From Gemmatimonadota bacterium (GTDB taxonomy: Bacteria > Gemmatimonadota > Gemmatimonadetes > Gemmatimonadales > GWC2-71-9): a stretch of DNA of 64,000 bases. Positions 48,087 to 58,937 of this stretch are shown piece by piece. Made by a program: the position numbers and the translations under genes. The number at the start of each line of letters is the position of its first letter. The first letter of the stretch is position 1. The notes under the pieces were generated by a model. The model saw only the letters and a list, made by a program, of their open reading frames with translations, had not been told where the DNA came from and did no database searches. Location of the stretch: positions 82,950 through 146,949 of the forward strand of contig QHVB01000029.1 in NCBI GenBank assembly GCA_003222195.1, read 5' to 3'.

Positions 48087-48840
48087 GCGACTGCATCAGC
48101 GTGGTGCCTACCGCGCAGCGATTCGCCACGTGCGCGACGAAACTCCCCAAGACACCAAGGGCATCGGTTCGAAGTCCAAACGGCACGTTCCACAAGTCCC
48201 ACAAATAGACCGGCACGCGCGACAGATGGAGTGCTTTCCCACTCGCCTTCACGCCGCCAAATCCCAGCTCGTACCCGGCGTCCTGCGCGTGGCGGGCGAC
48301 CCGCGCGTCGACAGCCCCAAACGGATAGGCGATAGCACGACCCGCATCCGGGCCCAGGCGGCCGATCAGAACGTCGCGGGAGCTCTTGAGCTCGCTCTCG
48401 ATCGCCGCGTCATCCAGCCAAGTGAGCCGGCGATGCGTCCTGCCGTGGGATGCGAAATCAAAGCCTCGCGCGCGCCACTGTTCGATGTCGGTCCAGCTCA
48501 AATGCCGGAGCCGGTTCCAGGTGTAGCGCGTGTCCCACGTGTTCGTCTTGCCGACATAGTCCGTGATCACGAAGGTCGTAGCCGTGAAGCCAAGGTCGGC
48601 GAGGACGGGATAGGCGTGCTCGGCCAACGAGGCGTACGCGTCGTCGAAGGTCAATAAGAACGTGCGTCGTTCGTCGTGCGTCGTGCGTGACGTCGCGAAT
48701 TCCTCGAGCGTTAGCGTCCGCCAACCCGCGCGGGCGAGCGCCGTCATTTGGCGCGCGAAGACCGAGCGGCCCACCCGAGTCACGCCGAGCTCGAGTGGGC
48801 CGCCGATGCGGTGATAGCAGAGGACGGGAACGCCGGACAT
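48040..48840 (-). CDS. Polysaccharide deacetylase (NodB domain)
   Basis: Metal-dependent carbohydrate esterase 4 domain of 266 residues. Motif 1 is LTFDDAY with Asp66/Asp67, the metal histidines are His132 and His136 in SHGRTHRRL, and YPFGAVDARVAR follows near 193. Start PVLCYHRIGG is typical. No signal peptide is evident, so it may be cytosolic or act in polysaccharide assembly. Residues 51-60 (SRTTHDERRT) are encoded by a tandem GCGTCGT DNA repeat and look like an insertion ahead of motif 1. Confidence 0.88.
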   Translation of the reverse strand: MSGVPVLCYHRIGGPLELGVTRVGRSVFARQMTALARAGWRTLTLEEFATSRTTHDERRTFLLTFDDAYASLAEHAYPVLADLGFTATTFVITDYVGKTNTWDTRYTWNRLRHLSWTDIEQWRARGFDFASHGRTHRRLTWLDDAAIESELKSSRDVLIGRLGPDAGRAIAYPFGAVDARVARHAQDAGYELGFGGVKASGKALHLSRVPVYLWDLWNVPFGLRTDALGVLGSFVAHVANRCAVGTTLMQSLTRRTAPPPESAVDA

Positions 48841-48922
48841 CGTCGTATAGTCAGCGTGCTAGCCTTATGACGCTAGGTGCGTGGTCGGTTGACTTTCCAC
48901 ATAAGCCTCCCGAAAATCAGCT

Positions 48923-50026
48923 ATGCTGCGGCACACGCTGGGTCTGGCCGTCTGCTTGTTGGTGCTTGGGAGTGCCTGTAGCGATACTGGCGGACCGGGG
49001 GTCCAACCGGACATCGTCGATGTGATCGCCGCAGGGGACCAACATACGTGCGCTCTGCAGCGAGGAGTCGCGACGTATTGTTGGGGCCGCAACGCCGGCG
49101 GTGAAGTCGGCGATTCGACGGTCCTGCCCCGCCTGCGACCCGTCCGCGTGCACACTGCCGTATCGTTCGACACGATCCTCGCCGGATATGGCTCAGCGTG
49201 CGGGCTCACCGCCGTCGGCGACGCCTATTGTTGGGGTTCGAACGGCGGAGGCAAGCTGGGCGACTCGAGTTTCAATGATCACTCGACGCCGGTGGCCGTA
49301 CGCGGCGGCCTCACGTTTTCACAATTCAATCTCGCCTTCGACTACTCGTGCGCGGTCACCAGATCGCACGTGGCGTACTGCTGGGGTGACAACAACTTCG
49401 GCCAGCTCGGCGATTCGACCCGAAACGGCTCGTTGTCGCCGAGGCGGGTGGTGGGCGGATTGATGTTTGACAACGTGCGCGCGAGCAATTTCCACGCCTG
49501 TGGGATCGCGACGGGCGGCGCAGCGTACTGCTGGGGCAGCAACAACAACGGCGCGTTGGGCGACGGTACCCTCGTAGACAAGCTCGCCCCCAATCCGGTG
49601 GCCGGCGGTCACACATTCCTGGCGGTTGCGGCCGGAGCGTTTCACACCTGCGGCATCGCGATCGATGGTACGACCTATTGCTGGGGCGACAACCGGTACG
49701 GCGAACTCGGCGACGGCACCACGACCCAACGCTTGACCCCAATTGGCGTCGGGGGCGTGCCGCCATTCGTCGGCATCTATGCCGCCGGTCCATCCACCTG
49801 CGGGCTGACGGCGCTCGGATTCGCGTGGTGCTGGGGCGACTACTTTAGCGCAACGCCAAAAGCCATTCCCCAGCCAGCCCCGTTCACATCCATCTCGGCC
49901 GGGTTCCAACACTTCTGCGGAGTCACGACGAACCACGCCGCCTACTGTTGGGGCGTGAACAGCTACGGCGAGCTCGGCGATGGTACGACCACGTTCAGTG
50001 TGGTCCCGGTCCGCGTCGTCTTCTAG
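48923..50026 (+). CDS. Secreted lipoprotein with RCC1-type beta-propeller repeats
   Basis: Lipoprotein signal MLRHTLGLAVCLLVLGSACSD with lipobox GSAC. Seven RCC1-like repeats of about 48 residues follow, each with a C-x-hydrophobic...YCWG pair and a G-x-LGD(S/G)(S/T) turn (e.g. AYCWGDNNFGQLGDST). The sixth repeat is degenerate (WCWGDYFSATPKAI). The paired cysteines in every blade suggest one disulfide per blade, in keeping with an extracytoplasmic location. Seven blades fit one closed propeller. Ligand unknown. A TTGACT-N17-GAAAAT stretch ends five bases before the ATG and may be a leaderless promoter. Confidence 0.88.
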   Translation: MLRHTLGLAVCLLVLGSACSDTGGPGVQPDIVDVIAAGDQHTCALQRGVATYCWGRNAGGEVGDSTVLPRLRPVRVHTAVSFDTILAGYGSACGLTAVGDAYCWGSNGGGKLGDSSFNDHSTPVAVRGGLTFSQFNLAFDYSCAVTRSHVAYCWGDNNFGQLGDSTRNGSLSPRRVVGGLMFDNVRASNFHACGIATGGAAYCWGSNNNGALGDGTLVDKLAPNPVAGGHTFLAVAAGAFHTCGIAIDGTTYCWGDNRYGELGDGTTTQRLTPIGVGGVPPFVGIYAAGPSTCGLTALGFAWCWGDYFSATPKAIPQPAPFTSISAGFQHFCGVTTNHAAYCWGVNSYGELGDGTTTFSVVPVRVVF

Positions 50027-50029
50027 CTT

Positions 50030-50593
50030 CTAGTGTGGCCACATCCACGTGAAGACCGCGCATGTCACGAGCGCAAAAATGACGCCATCGAATGTGGCCT
50101 TGAGCGTCATGGCCCACGCCCGGCGATACCAGATGGACATCTGCCACAGCGCGAGCGTGTAGCCGACGAACGCGGTCGTACCGGCATAGCGGCAAATCGC
50201 GCTGAACGCCGGGCCGCCCGGGGGTACTGCTGAGCCTGCGATAAAGGCGGCGAACACACTGACCACGAGACAATACACGAGCCACTGCGAGAGATTGGAG
50301 ACCATCGAGCCGCTCCAGGGCGGCATGACCGTCAGCAGGACCGCCGGTCCGCGCTTCATCTTCTCCTTGAACTCGGGCGAGCGCATCTCGGCCGGGTTGG
50401 CCGGCCGCGGCATCAGGTAATCACCCGGCGGCATGCCGATGGGCCGCAGGGCATCCAACACGCGGTCTTCGTTGGGATAGCGCGGATAATCGCTCTTGTG
50501 CCACAGCGGGGTCATGTGGATGATCGAGCTGACGACGAACACCGCCACTGCCGAGATCAGGATCGGCAACCACAGGGCGGACAACGCGGTCAT
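50030..50593 (-). CDS. Conserved-looking membrane protein, unknown function
   Basis: I do not recognise a named family. The 187-residue protein has four hydrophobic segments: ALWLPILISAVAVFVVSSIIH at the N-terminus, then QWLVYCLVVSVFAAFIAGS, TTAFVGYTLALWQMSIWY and ATFDGVIFALVTCAVFTWMW at the C-terminus. A polar loop of ~60 residues follows the first helix and includes DYPRYPNEDRVLDALRPIG. GGGAGG lies 3 to 4 bases before the ATG and a good promoter precedes it. It stands as its own unit downstream of the ankyrin gene. Confidence 0.65.
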   Translation of the reverse strand: MTALSALWLPILISAVAVFVVSSIIHMTPLWHKSDYPRYPNEDRVLDALRPIGMPPGDYLMPRPANPAEMRSPEFKEKMKRGPAVLLTVMPPWSGSMVSNLSQWLVYCLVVSVFAAFIAGSAVPPGGPAFSAICRYAGTTAFVGYTLALWQMSIWYRRAWAMTLKATFDGVIFALVTCAVFTWMWPH

Positions 50594-50620
50594 TGCGCCT
50601 CCCGACTCCAGGGGGCGTCA

Positions 50621-50649
50621 ATCGTAGCTCGCATCCGCGTGTCGAGCAA
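50621..50649 (-). promoter_or_regulatory. Promoter of the 187-residue membrane protein gene
   Basis: TTGCTC (50649-50644) and TACGAT (50626-50621) on the minus strand are spaced by 17 bases; a leader of about 21 bases with a GGGAGG ribosome-binding site follows. Unlike dus, this unit has a conventional leader. Confidence 0.6.
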
Positions 50650-50653
50650 CGGC

Positions 50654-51894
50654 TCAGCGGGCTCCCGCGGCGCGCAACAGACGCTCCGGTTCGGGCGTCG
50701 CCCGCGCTCGCCAGTACGAATCCACCCGCGCTTTGTGAGCGAGCACCAGCGGCGTCCGTCCCTTTTCGTCCGTGGCATTCACATCGGCGCCGCGCTCGAT
50801 CAAGAGCAGGACGAGATCGGGACGGCTCTGCCAGGCGGCCACGTGCAGCGCGGTGCTGTCGTTCGCGATATCGAAGTACCCATCGCCCGTGTAGCGCGCG
50901 TCGACCGGTACGCCGAGGTCGAGCAGCTGGCGGACCCCGGCGGTATTCCAGGTCCCCGCGAACTCGGCCAGCAGCGTGGGCCCCTGCGCGAGGAGCTCAC
51001 GCACGAGGTGCGGCTCCCGGTCTCGGATCTCGCGCACGGTGCGCCCGTCGTCCACGGCACAGGCGGCGATCAGGCGATCCACACCCTGGAGTTCGATCGG
51101 GAAGCCGCGCCGCTCGAACAGCTGCAGCAGATCGCCCCGTCCCTTGCGCGCCGCCCGCTCGATCGCCGTGACTCCCCCGATGCGCGTTCGCGGGTTGGCG
51201 CCGTGATCCAGGAGCAATGTGAGGATGGCCAACGAATTGTTCCGCGCGACGGCGTGATGCAAAGGCATCCAGCCGCGCTCGCGATAGTAATTCGGATCGG
51301 CACCCCGCTCCAGCAGGTACTTCACGCCTTCGAGGTCGTGCCAGTCGTGCTTGCGAACCAACATCAAGGCGAGGTTCTCGGGTGTCAGCTTCCCGGTCTC
51401 GACGAGCAGCTTCATCGCCGCGTTGTCGTACGTTTCCGGCGAGTGATAGACCGACTCGTTGTCGTTGGGATCCGCGCCCCGAGCGAGCAATAGCCTGGTC
51501 AGCTCGACGTTGTGGGCCACACCTGCCGCACCGTACAGCGGTGTCTCGTGCGATGCATGTTGACCGGTCTCCCAGAACCCGGCATTGGGGTCCGCTCCCG
51601 CGTCGAGCAACGCCTTGGCGGCCCGGAGCAGTCCCGGTGTGCGAGTCGGATCCAGACGCAGGTAGTTCGACATGCTCAGATACGTCAATGCGTCGCCGCC
51701 GTAGGGCGGGCTCTTGGCGGTCGCACGGCTCGGATCCTCGGCGAGAAGCCGCGTGACCGCCTGGTCGTCGCCAAGAATGGCGGCCGTGTGAATGTCGCTC
51801 GCGCGCAGCTCGGGGTGCTTCGCCAGCAACGCTTCGGCTTCGTCGAGCGTCCCATGCCAGGTGGCCGCTTTGATGAAGGCGGCACGCACGTCGG

Positions 51895-51898
<4 letters not shown>
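50654..51898 (-). CDS. Ankyrin-repeat protein
   Basis: The 414-residue protein consists of ankyrin-type repeats of ~33 residues, recognisable by G-A-D-P-N turns: LLDAGADPNAG, LLLARGADPNDNES, LLERGADPNYYRERGWMPLHHAVARNN, LLDHGANPRTRIGGVTAIERAARKG and, at the C-terminus, STALHVAAWQSRPDLVLLLIERGADVNATDEKGRTPLVLA. No signal peptide or catalytic domain is seen, so a cytosolic protein-binding role is likely. The GTG start overlaps the ABC transporter stop (GTGA), so it is co-translated with the exporter. Confidence 0.87.
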
Positions 51899-53790
<1,892 letters not shown>

Positions 53791-53796
53791 GAGACA

Positions 53797-53825
53797 ACGT
53801 GAACCCCGCTCTGGACCGTAGTCAA
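53797..53825 (-). promoter_or_regulatory. Possible ABC exporter promoter (leaderless)
   Basis: TTGACT (53825-53820) and TCACGT (53802-53797) are spaced by 17 bases; the GTG start codon lies 6 bases further. The -10 lacks the usual TA, so the call is tentative. Confidence 0.4.
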
Positions 53826-53832
53826 CTGCCCG

Positions 53833-55845
53833 TTACTTGGCGAGATCGCTCACCACGCCGATCAGCAGGTGCACCTTCGCCTGATCGCTCGACCCCTGGG
53901 CGGCGGCGTTCAGCTGCGTCGTCAACTGACTCAACGCGGCCCGGCGCTTCTGGCCCGACGCTTTCTCCGCACGCTTCAGCGCATCCCGGGTAGCCTTGAG
54001 CCTGGCCGCCGCCAGCCCATTGGACCGCTCCAGCTGATCAACGTACGCCTGGGCCACGACGAAACTCGCGGGCCAGACCAGCTTTTGCTGATCCTGCGCA
54101 TTCAGGTAATCGAAATGGATGAGCTTCGCGGCGTCGATCTCGTTTTGCGACAGCAGCGCGCTCGGCTTCAGCTCGAGAATGTCGAGGCCGCGCGCGATCT
54201 CAGAGCTGATGATGTAGCCATTGTACCAGTACGCGGACCACGAGCCCGCGCCGACCAGCTTCGTCGAGTCCATCGGCCCGCGGTCGAAGAACGCGATCTC
54301 TTTGGGATGCGACGGATCGGTCCAATCGAACACCGAGATGCCGCCCTGATACCACCCCTGGGCCATGATATCGCGACCTGGTACCGGAATCAGGGTGCCG
54401 TTGTGAGCCACGCAGTTCTCGTTCGAGGTCTGGGCGACCGGAAGCTTGTAGTAGTTCTTGAACGCCATCGCGCTTCCCGAAAGCGTGAAGATCGCGTCCG
54501 CGCCCCACTCTGGCTTGTCGGTCACGCGGCAGCGAGGCTGGAGGCCGCCGCCCCATTCGTCCGTGAACAGGATCTTGCTGCCGTCGTTGTTGAACGTGGC
54601 GGAGTGCCAGAACGAGAAGTTCGAATCAGATACCGCGCCGATGCGCTTGGGATTGCCGGCGTCGCGGATATCGAGCAGCAGGCCGTAGCCGCCGCAGGCC
54701 CCGCCGGCCAGCCCGATCGCGGGGTAGACGGTGATATCGTGGCACTGGGTTGGCCCGGCATTGGGATTGAAGCCCTGACGCCGACGATTCGCCTCGATGC
54801 GTTTCGTCACGAGGTCCTGGGCGTTCGACCGCAGCGTGGCGGTGTCGGCGGCTGTCGGTACCCCGGTACCCCCGCGGGCCTTGACGATGCTGTCGAGCGC
54901 TGACTTGACGAACGGAGGGCCGAGGATGATGTCACGACCTTCGAACGTCACCACGTAACCGCCGCCGGCGCGGGTGGAATCGATCTCGCGCTTTAGCGCG
55001 GCGATGTCCTCGGGTGCCTCACCATGACGCGGCGGCGCGACCAGATCCTGAAAGATGCGGGGCGAGCTGACGATATGAGCCTGCTCGGGATGCGCGAGCG
55101 GAACCTGAATCACTTCGATACGGAACAGCGCCGTGCTCGGCGTGCTGTCCACTGATCCGACCGCGCAACCGGCCAATTCATTCGAAGAGCGGACCGGTGC
55201 CGAGCCGGAAACGTAGATATAGACATTGTCCGTGTCGTTCGGCTGGGTCACGACGGTATGGGTATGCGAGCCCCGGCACGTCTGCACATCGGTGAGGTGG
55301 CGGGGGTTGGCGATGTCCGTCGCGTCGAAGATGCGGATGCCGCGCAGCCGCTCATGACTGACGGTATCGGTCACGCCCTGCTTGCCGCAGTCGGTGCGCC
55401 CGTTCAGTGCCTCACCGGACACGAACAGCAGGTTGCGGAAGACGGAGACGTCGCTCTGCGAGCCGGGGCAGACGAAGGCCCGCTTCAGGGTCGGATGCTT
55501 GGGGTCCGAGATATCCCACACCTGGATCCCGGAGAAATTCCCCTGAATGACGTAGTTGCCCCGGATTGAGAGATCGGAGTTGATGAAGTTGAAGTCGCCC
55601 GGGTTCGTCTTGTTGAGGAACGAGTCCGAGGGCGGCGTCGTCGACACCAGGTTCAGATTCCAGGCGGCCTGGGCGGCGTCGAACCAGCCGGCCCGAAGCC
55701 CGATGCGTGGGTCCGGTTTCCCGGGCGACGCTGTCGCAGGTGTCGTTGTCGACGACGCCTTATAGCCTGCCTGCGCCTGTAAGGTCGCAGAACCAGCGGA
55801 CACCAGCGCGACGGCGGAAATGACGCACGAAAACCGTGATTTCAC
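53833..55845 (-). CDS. Secreted LVIVD-repeat beta-propeller protein
   Basis: A signal peptide (CVISAVALVSAGSATLQAQA) is followed by a 640-residue extracytoplasmic protein. Repeats of the LVIVD type are visible: NYVIQGNFSGIQVWDISDPKHP, RGIRIFDATDIANPRHL, GYGLLLDIRDAGNPKRIG, GGISVFDWTDPSHPKEIAFF and GYIISSEIARGLDILEL. Such domains form propellers on cell surfaces. A helical C-terminal tail (LERSNGLAAARLKATRDALKRA) ends the protein. Its GTG overlaps the DUF305 stop (GTGA), so the two are co-expressed; a metal-related extracytoplasmic role is possible but unproven. Confidence 0.85.
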   Translation of the reverse strand: MKSRFSCVISAVALVSAGSATLQAQAGYKASSTTTPATASPGKPDPRIGLRAGWFDAAQAAWNLNLVSTTPPSDSFLNKTNPGDFNFINSDLSIRGNYVIQGNFSGIQVWDISDPKHPTLKRAFVCPGSQSDVSVFRNLLFVSGEALNGRTDCGKQGVTDTVSHERLRGIRIFDATDIANPRHLTDVQTCRGSHTHTVVTQPNDTDNVYIYVSGSAPVRSSNELAGCAVGSVDSTPSTALFRIEVIQVPLAHPEQAHIVSSPRIFQDLVAPPRHGEAPEDIAALKREIDSTRAGGGYVVTFEGRDIILGPPFVKSALDSIVKARGGTGVPTAADTATLRSNAQDLVTKRIEANRRRQGFNPNAGPTQCHDITVYPAIGLAGGACGGYGLLLDIRDAGNPKRIGAVSDSNFSFWHSATFNNDGSKILFTDEWGGGLQPRCRVTDKPEWGADAIFTLSGSAMAFKNYYKLPVAQTSNENCVAHNGTLIPVPGRDIMAQGWYQGGISVFDWTDPSHPKEIAFFDRGPMDSTKLVGAGSWSAYWYNGYIISSEIARGLDILELKPSALLSQNEIDAAKLIHFDYLNAQDQQKLVWPASFVVAQAYVDQLERSNGLAAARLKATRDALKRAEKASGQKRRAALSQLTTQLNAAAQGSSDQAKVHLLIGVVSDLAK

Positions 55846-56423
55846 TGAGAGCTCCGTTTCAGGTCGTCCAGCATGAGGGTCATACGGTTGATTTCGGTGG
55901 TCTGGTCGGCGTTGACATCAGAAGCGAACCGGAAAATCGGGCCGTCCTGCGCCGCCCCGGGCACCGCGAGCAGTTGCTGCACCATCGTGATGGCCCCCTG
56001 ATGGTGCTGGATCATGAACGTGAGGAACAGCCGGTCGAACTCCGGACCGCGCCCGGCATCGAGCTGCGCCATCTGCTCCGGCGTCAACATGCCCGGCATC
56101 AGCATCGGTTGGTCCATCCCCTGCATGATATGGCCGCGCGGGTCGGCTGGTGGGACGTACTCACCGTGCTCCCGCAACCAGCGTTGGGCAAACGCGATCT
56201 CGTCGGTCTGCGCAACGACGATCCGCTCGCACAACACCCGCACGGCCGGACTCGCGCCGTGCGACGGCGCCCACTTTGCCATTTGAATCGCCTGGGCGTG
56301 GTGGCCGATCATCCCGGCCACGAAATGCACGTCTGCCGGGGTGTAGTTCTTCGGAGTCTGCGCGGTGAGCACCCCGCCTGCTGGAGCAGCAAGCGCCAGG
56401 ACAAGGGCGGTTCGTATCGTCAT
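55842..56423 (-). CDS. DUF305 family secreted protein
   Basis: 193 residues with a signal peptide (MTIRTALVLALAAPAGGVLTAQ) and the two His-rich halves of DUF305: HFVAGMIGHHAQAIQMAKW near 33-51 and FLTFMIQHHQGAITMVQQL near 132-150. The helical ferritin-like fold with repeated HH-x-A/G-A-I motifs suggests metal (often copper) binding in the periplasm. First gene of the unit with the LVIVD protein. Confidence 0.9.
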   Translation of the reverse strand: MTIRTALVLALAAPAGGVLTAQTPKNYTPADVHFVAGMIGHHAQAIQMAKWAPSHGASPAVRVLCERIVVAQTDEIAFAQRWLREHGEYVPPADPRGHIMQGMDQPMLMPGMLTPEQMAQLDAGRGPEFDRLFLTFMIQHHQGAITMVQQLLAVPGAAQDGPIFRFASDVNADQTTEINRMTLMLDDLKRSSQ

Positions 56424-56475
56424 ATCCGCGTAAAGCTACCCCGAATACCGGGACTGACGAGCACCCGGCCTCGGG

Positions 56476-56506
56476 TTGAGAAATGAAACGTGAGCCCCGC
56501 TACTTT
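56476..56506 (+). promoter_or_regulatory. Possible DNA ligase gene promoter
   Basis: TTGAGA at 56476-56481 and TACTTT at 56501-56506 lie 19 bases apart, five bases before the ATG. The spacer is longer than the 17 seen elsewhere in the window, so this is a weak call. Confidence 0.3.
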
Positions 56507-56511
56507 ACAGC

Positions 56512-57573
56512 ATGACCGTTTCACCTCCCATCGAACCCATGCTCGCCAAGATCGCCGACGAGGTGCCGCACGATGGCGATTTTCTGTTCGAGCCCAAGTG
56601 GGATGGATTTCGCGCGATCGTGTTCCGAAGCAAGGACGACGTGTTCATCCAGAGTCGCGACCTGCGACCGCTCGATCGCTACTTCCCGGAGCTCCACGAG
56701 GTCTTGCTGGAGCGGCTGCCGGGCGGCGTCGTCGTGGACGGCGAGATCGTCATGCCCACCAAGCACGGGCTCGACTTCGGTGGGCTCCAGATGCGGCTGC
56801 ATCCCGCGGCGTCACGCGTCGCGAAACTCGCCAAGGCCACGCCGGCCGCGTTCGTGGCCTTCGATCTTCTCGCGGTCGATGGCAAGAGCCTGATTGACGA
56901 GCCGCAGCGAGACCGCCGAGCACAGCTCGAAAAGCTCTTCAAGAAGATCCGGCGCCCGCTGTACCTCACGCCCATGACGCGTGACCGCGATCTCGCCGTC
57001 GATTGGCTGAAGCGCTTCGAGGGCGCCGGGCTCGACGGCGTGATTGCCAAACCCGCGACGGCCGCGTACCAGCCCGGGAAGCGCGCGATGTTCAAGATCA
57101 AGCATGTGCGCACCGCTGATTGTGTCGTGGCCGGGTTTCGCTGGCACAAGAGCGGCAAAGACACCCTGGGATCGCTGCTCCTCGGTCTCTACGACGACGA
57201 AGGTACACTGCAGCACGTCGGTGTGACGTCCGCGTTTCCCATGGCGATGCGCAAGCAGCTCGTGAAAGAGCTGGCGCCGCTGCGCAAGGACGCACTTCAG
57301 CGTCATCCCTGGCGCGCGTGGGCCGGCGTCGAGGCCGAGTCGAGTCGGATGCCCGGCGGGCAGAGCCGCTGGAGCGCCGGCAAGGATCTCTCGTGGGAGC
57401 CGCTGCGCGTCGAGCGGGTGTGCGAAGTAAAGTACGACCACATGGAGGGCGACCGTTTCCGCCATCCGCCGGTGTTTTTGCGCTGGCGCCCCGACAAGAA
57501 ACCTAAGGACTGTCGTTACGACCAGCTCGAAGTCACTCCGGCTTACGAGCTGGCGAAGGTGTTCGGGGCCTGA
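56512..57573 (+). CDS. ATP-dependent DNA ligase (LigC/LigD-ligase type)
   Basis: Stand-alone 353-residue ligase. Motif I with the AMP-accepting Lys29 is FEPKWDGFR; motif III AFVAFDLLA, motif IV DGVIAKP near 175 and motif V MFKIKHVRTADCVV complete the adenylation domain, followed by an OB-fold domain. It resembles the ligase part of LigD and mycobacterial LigC, used in end joining or repair rather than in replication. It converges on a LigD-type polymerase gene (41-base 3' overlap), so both halves of the usual LigD are encoded as separate proteins on opposite strands. Confidence 0.93.
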   Translation: MTVSPPIEPMLAKIADEVPHDGDFLFEPKWDGFRAIVFRSKDDVFIQSRDLRPLDRYFPELHEVLLERLPGGVVVDGEIVMPTKHGLDFGGLQMRLHPAASRVAKLAKATPAAFVAFDLLAVDGKSLIDEPQRDRRAQLEKLFKKIRRPLYLTPMTRDRDLAVDWLKRFEGAGLDGVIAKPATAAYQPGKRAMFKIKHVRTADCVVAGFRWHKSGKDTLGSLLLGLYDDEGTLQHVGVTSAFPMAMRKQLVKELAPLRKDALQRHPWRAWAGVEAESSRMPGGQSRWSAGKDLSWEPLRVERVCEVKYDHMEGDRFRHPPVFLRWRPDKKPKDCRYDQLEVTPAYELAKVFGA

Positions 57574-58780
57574 TTTTCTCGGGCACATGCTGCAGGTTGA
57601 TGCGAATACGATACCAGGCCGAGGAGCGGCCGCGCATCTGATCCACGAGCACATCGGCCGGCTCGAGGTGTTTCGCGATACGCGCGTGCCGCTTCTTCCA
57701 TCTCGCCAGGCCGGCCAGCGCTTCCTTCTTATCCTTGCCTGTGCTGACTTCGATCAGAGGATACTTCTCCGCCCGCGCTCGCGACTTGGACGGCTGCACG
57801 CGCGGCGGCTCACCAGGCTGCTTGCGGTAGTGGGGTGGCCACGGCGCATCCCCCTGCCCTTCCTTCTCCTGGCGCGCGGATAGGTCCAGCAGACCCTCGA
57901 GCGATCCGGCACTTTCATCCATGCCGGCGTGCCGGTCGCCGATCTTGGCGAACCGCTGCGGCATCGTGCCGAGTGTGAAGTCCTCCGGGTCGGCGTCGTC
58001 CACCTCATCCCAGGAGAGCGGCGCGGACACCCGGGCGTCGGGCACGGGCCGCACGGAGTAGGCCGATGCCACGGTCCGGTCCTTCGCGTTCTGGTTGTAA
58101 TCCACAAAGACGCCCTGGCGCTCCTCCTTCCACCACTTGCTGGTCGCGAGCCCGTTGCCGCGACGTTCGACCTCGCGCGCCAGGGCCAGCGCCGACCGCC
58201 GGACCTCGTCGAAGCCCCAGCGGCGCTCGATGCGGACGAAGAGATGCATGCCGCGCGAGCCCGAGGTTTTGGGCCAACCAACCAGCCCAAAATCGGCGAG
58301 GACCACGCGCGCGAGCTGCGCGACCTGGCGCACCTGCGGCCACTTGATGCCGGGGACCGGATCGAGGTCCACCCGCAGCTCGTCAGGATGATCGAGGTCC
58401 TCGGCCCGCACTGGATGGGGATGGAGCTCGAGACAGGCCAGGTTCGCGAGCCACACCAACGAGGCCGGCGTGCGAGGCACGACCTCGTCGGCCGTGCGGC
58501 CCGACGGAAAGCGCAGTGTGACGACCTCGATCCAGGGCGGCCGAGATTCGGGTGCTCGCTTCTGGTAGAAGGAGGGGACGGTGATCCCGTTCGGAAAGCG
58601 GACGAGCATGTTCGGCCGGCCGCCGGCCCCGCGCAGCGCCCCGTCGGACACGGCCAGGTAATAGTTCGCGAGATCGAGCTTGGTGTACTTCGGCTTGGGA
58701 AATAGGACCTTGTCGGGATTCGAGATCGTGACTTCGTACCCGTCTATGGTACGCGTCGTCGATTCGCCTGCGGAAGGCAC
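57533..58780 (-). CDS. LigD-type DNA polymerase/primase domain protein
   Basis: 415-residue archaeo-eukaryotic-primase-type polymerase of the LigD polymerase family, which fills gaps with ribonucleotides during non-homologous end joining. SNPDKVLFP near 20-28 is the family entry motif, catalytic Asp138 and Asp140 lie in RVDLDPVPG, and the nucleotide-binding KTSGSRGMH spans 171-179. The last ~110 residues are Lys/Arg/Pro-rich beyond the polymerase core and have no recognised domain. No phosphoesterase domain and no ku gene is visible. It follows a 50-codon gene by one base, and both appear to share a promoter. Confidence 0.92.
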   Translation of the reverse strand: MPSAGESTTRTIDGYEVTISNPDKVLFPKPKYTKLDLANYYLAVSDGALRGAGGRPNMLVRFPNGITVPSFYQKRAPESRPPWIEVVTLRFPSGRTADEVVPRTPASLVWLANLACLELHPHPVRAEDLDHPDELRVDLDPVPGIKWPQVRQVAQLARVVLADFGLVGWPKTSGSRGMHLFVRIERRWGFDEVRRSALALAREVERRGNGLATSKWWKEERQGVFVDYNQNAKDRTVASAYSVRPVPDARVSAPLSWDEVDDADPEDFTLGTMPQRFAKIGDRHAGMDESAGSLEGLLDLSARQEKEGQGDAPWPPHYRKQPGEPPRVQPSKSRARAEKYPLIEVSTGKDKKEALAGLARWKKRHARIAKHLEPADVLVDQMRGRSSAWYRIRINLQHVPEKIRPRTPSPARKPE

Positions 58781-58933
58781 CTAGCGTTTCGCGGGATGAA
58801 GGCAGCGGCGGACCCAATGGATCGTCTTCGGCCGCCGAACGAGCACGGCCGTGTCGGCCGGGTACTTCGTCACTTCATCCGGATCGAACACGACAATCCC
58901 CGCCACGACGACGTAGATAATCGCTGGCTTCAT
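58781..58933 (-). CDS. Small hypothetical protein (50 aa) upstream of the LigD-type polymerase
   Basis: An ATG at 58933 opens 50 codons ending TAG at 58781, one base from the polymerase start. The product starts MKPAIIYVVVAGIVVFDPDEVTKY, i.e. a short hydrophobic strand or weak membrane segment followed by a basic C-terminus (VRRCLHPAKR). No family is recognised. Reality is supported by a consensus TTGACA -35 and the tight junction with the polymerase gene. It may be a small cofactor or simply an upstream ORF coupling translation. Confidence 0.55.
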   Translation of the reverse strand: MKPAIIYVVVAGIVVFDPDEVTKYPADTAVLVRRPKTIHWVRRCLHPAKR

Positions 58934-58937
58934 GGCG

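Noticed and set aside
49040..50020. Regularly spaced repeats that could suggest a CRISPR array
   Set aside because: The spacing reflects tandem RCC1 coding repeats of about 48 codons; the DNA copies diverge and the frame is open throughout.
57533..57573. Frameshifted LigD fusion broken into two genes
   Set aside because: The ligase and polymerase lie on opposite strands and converge, so no single frameshift could join them; they are separate genes.
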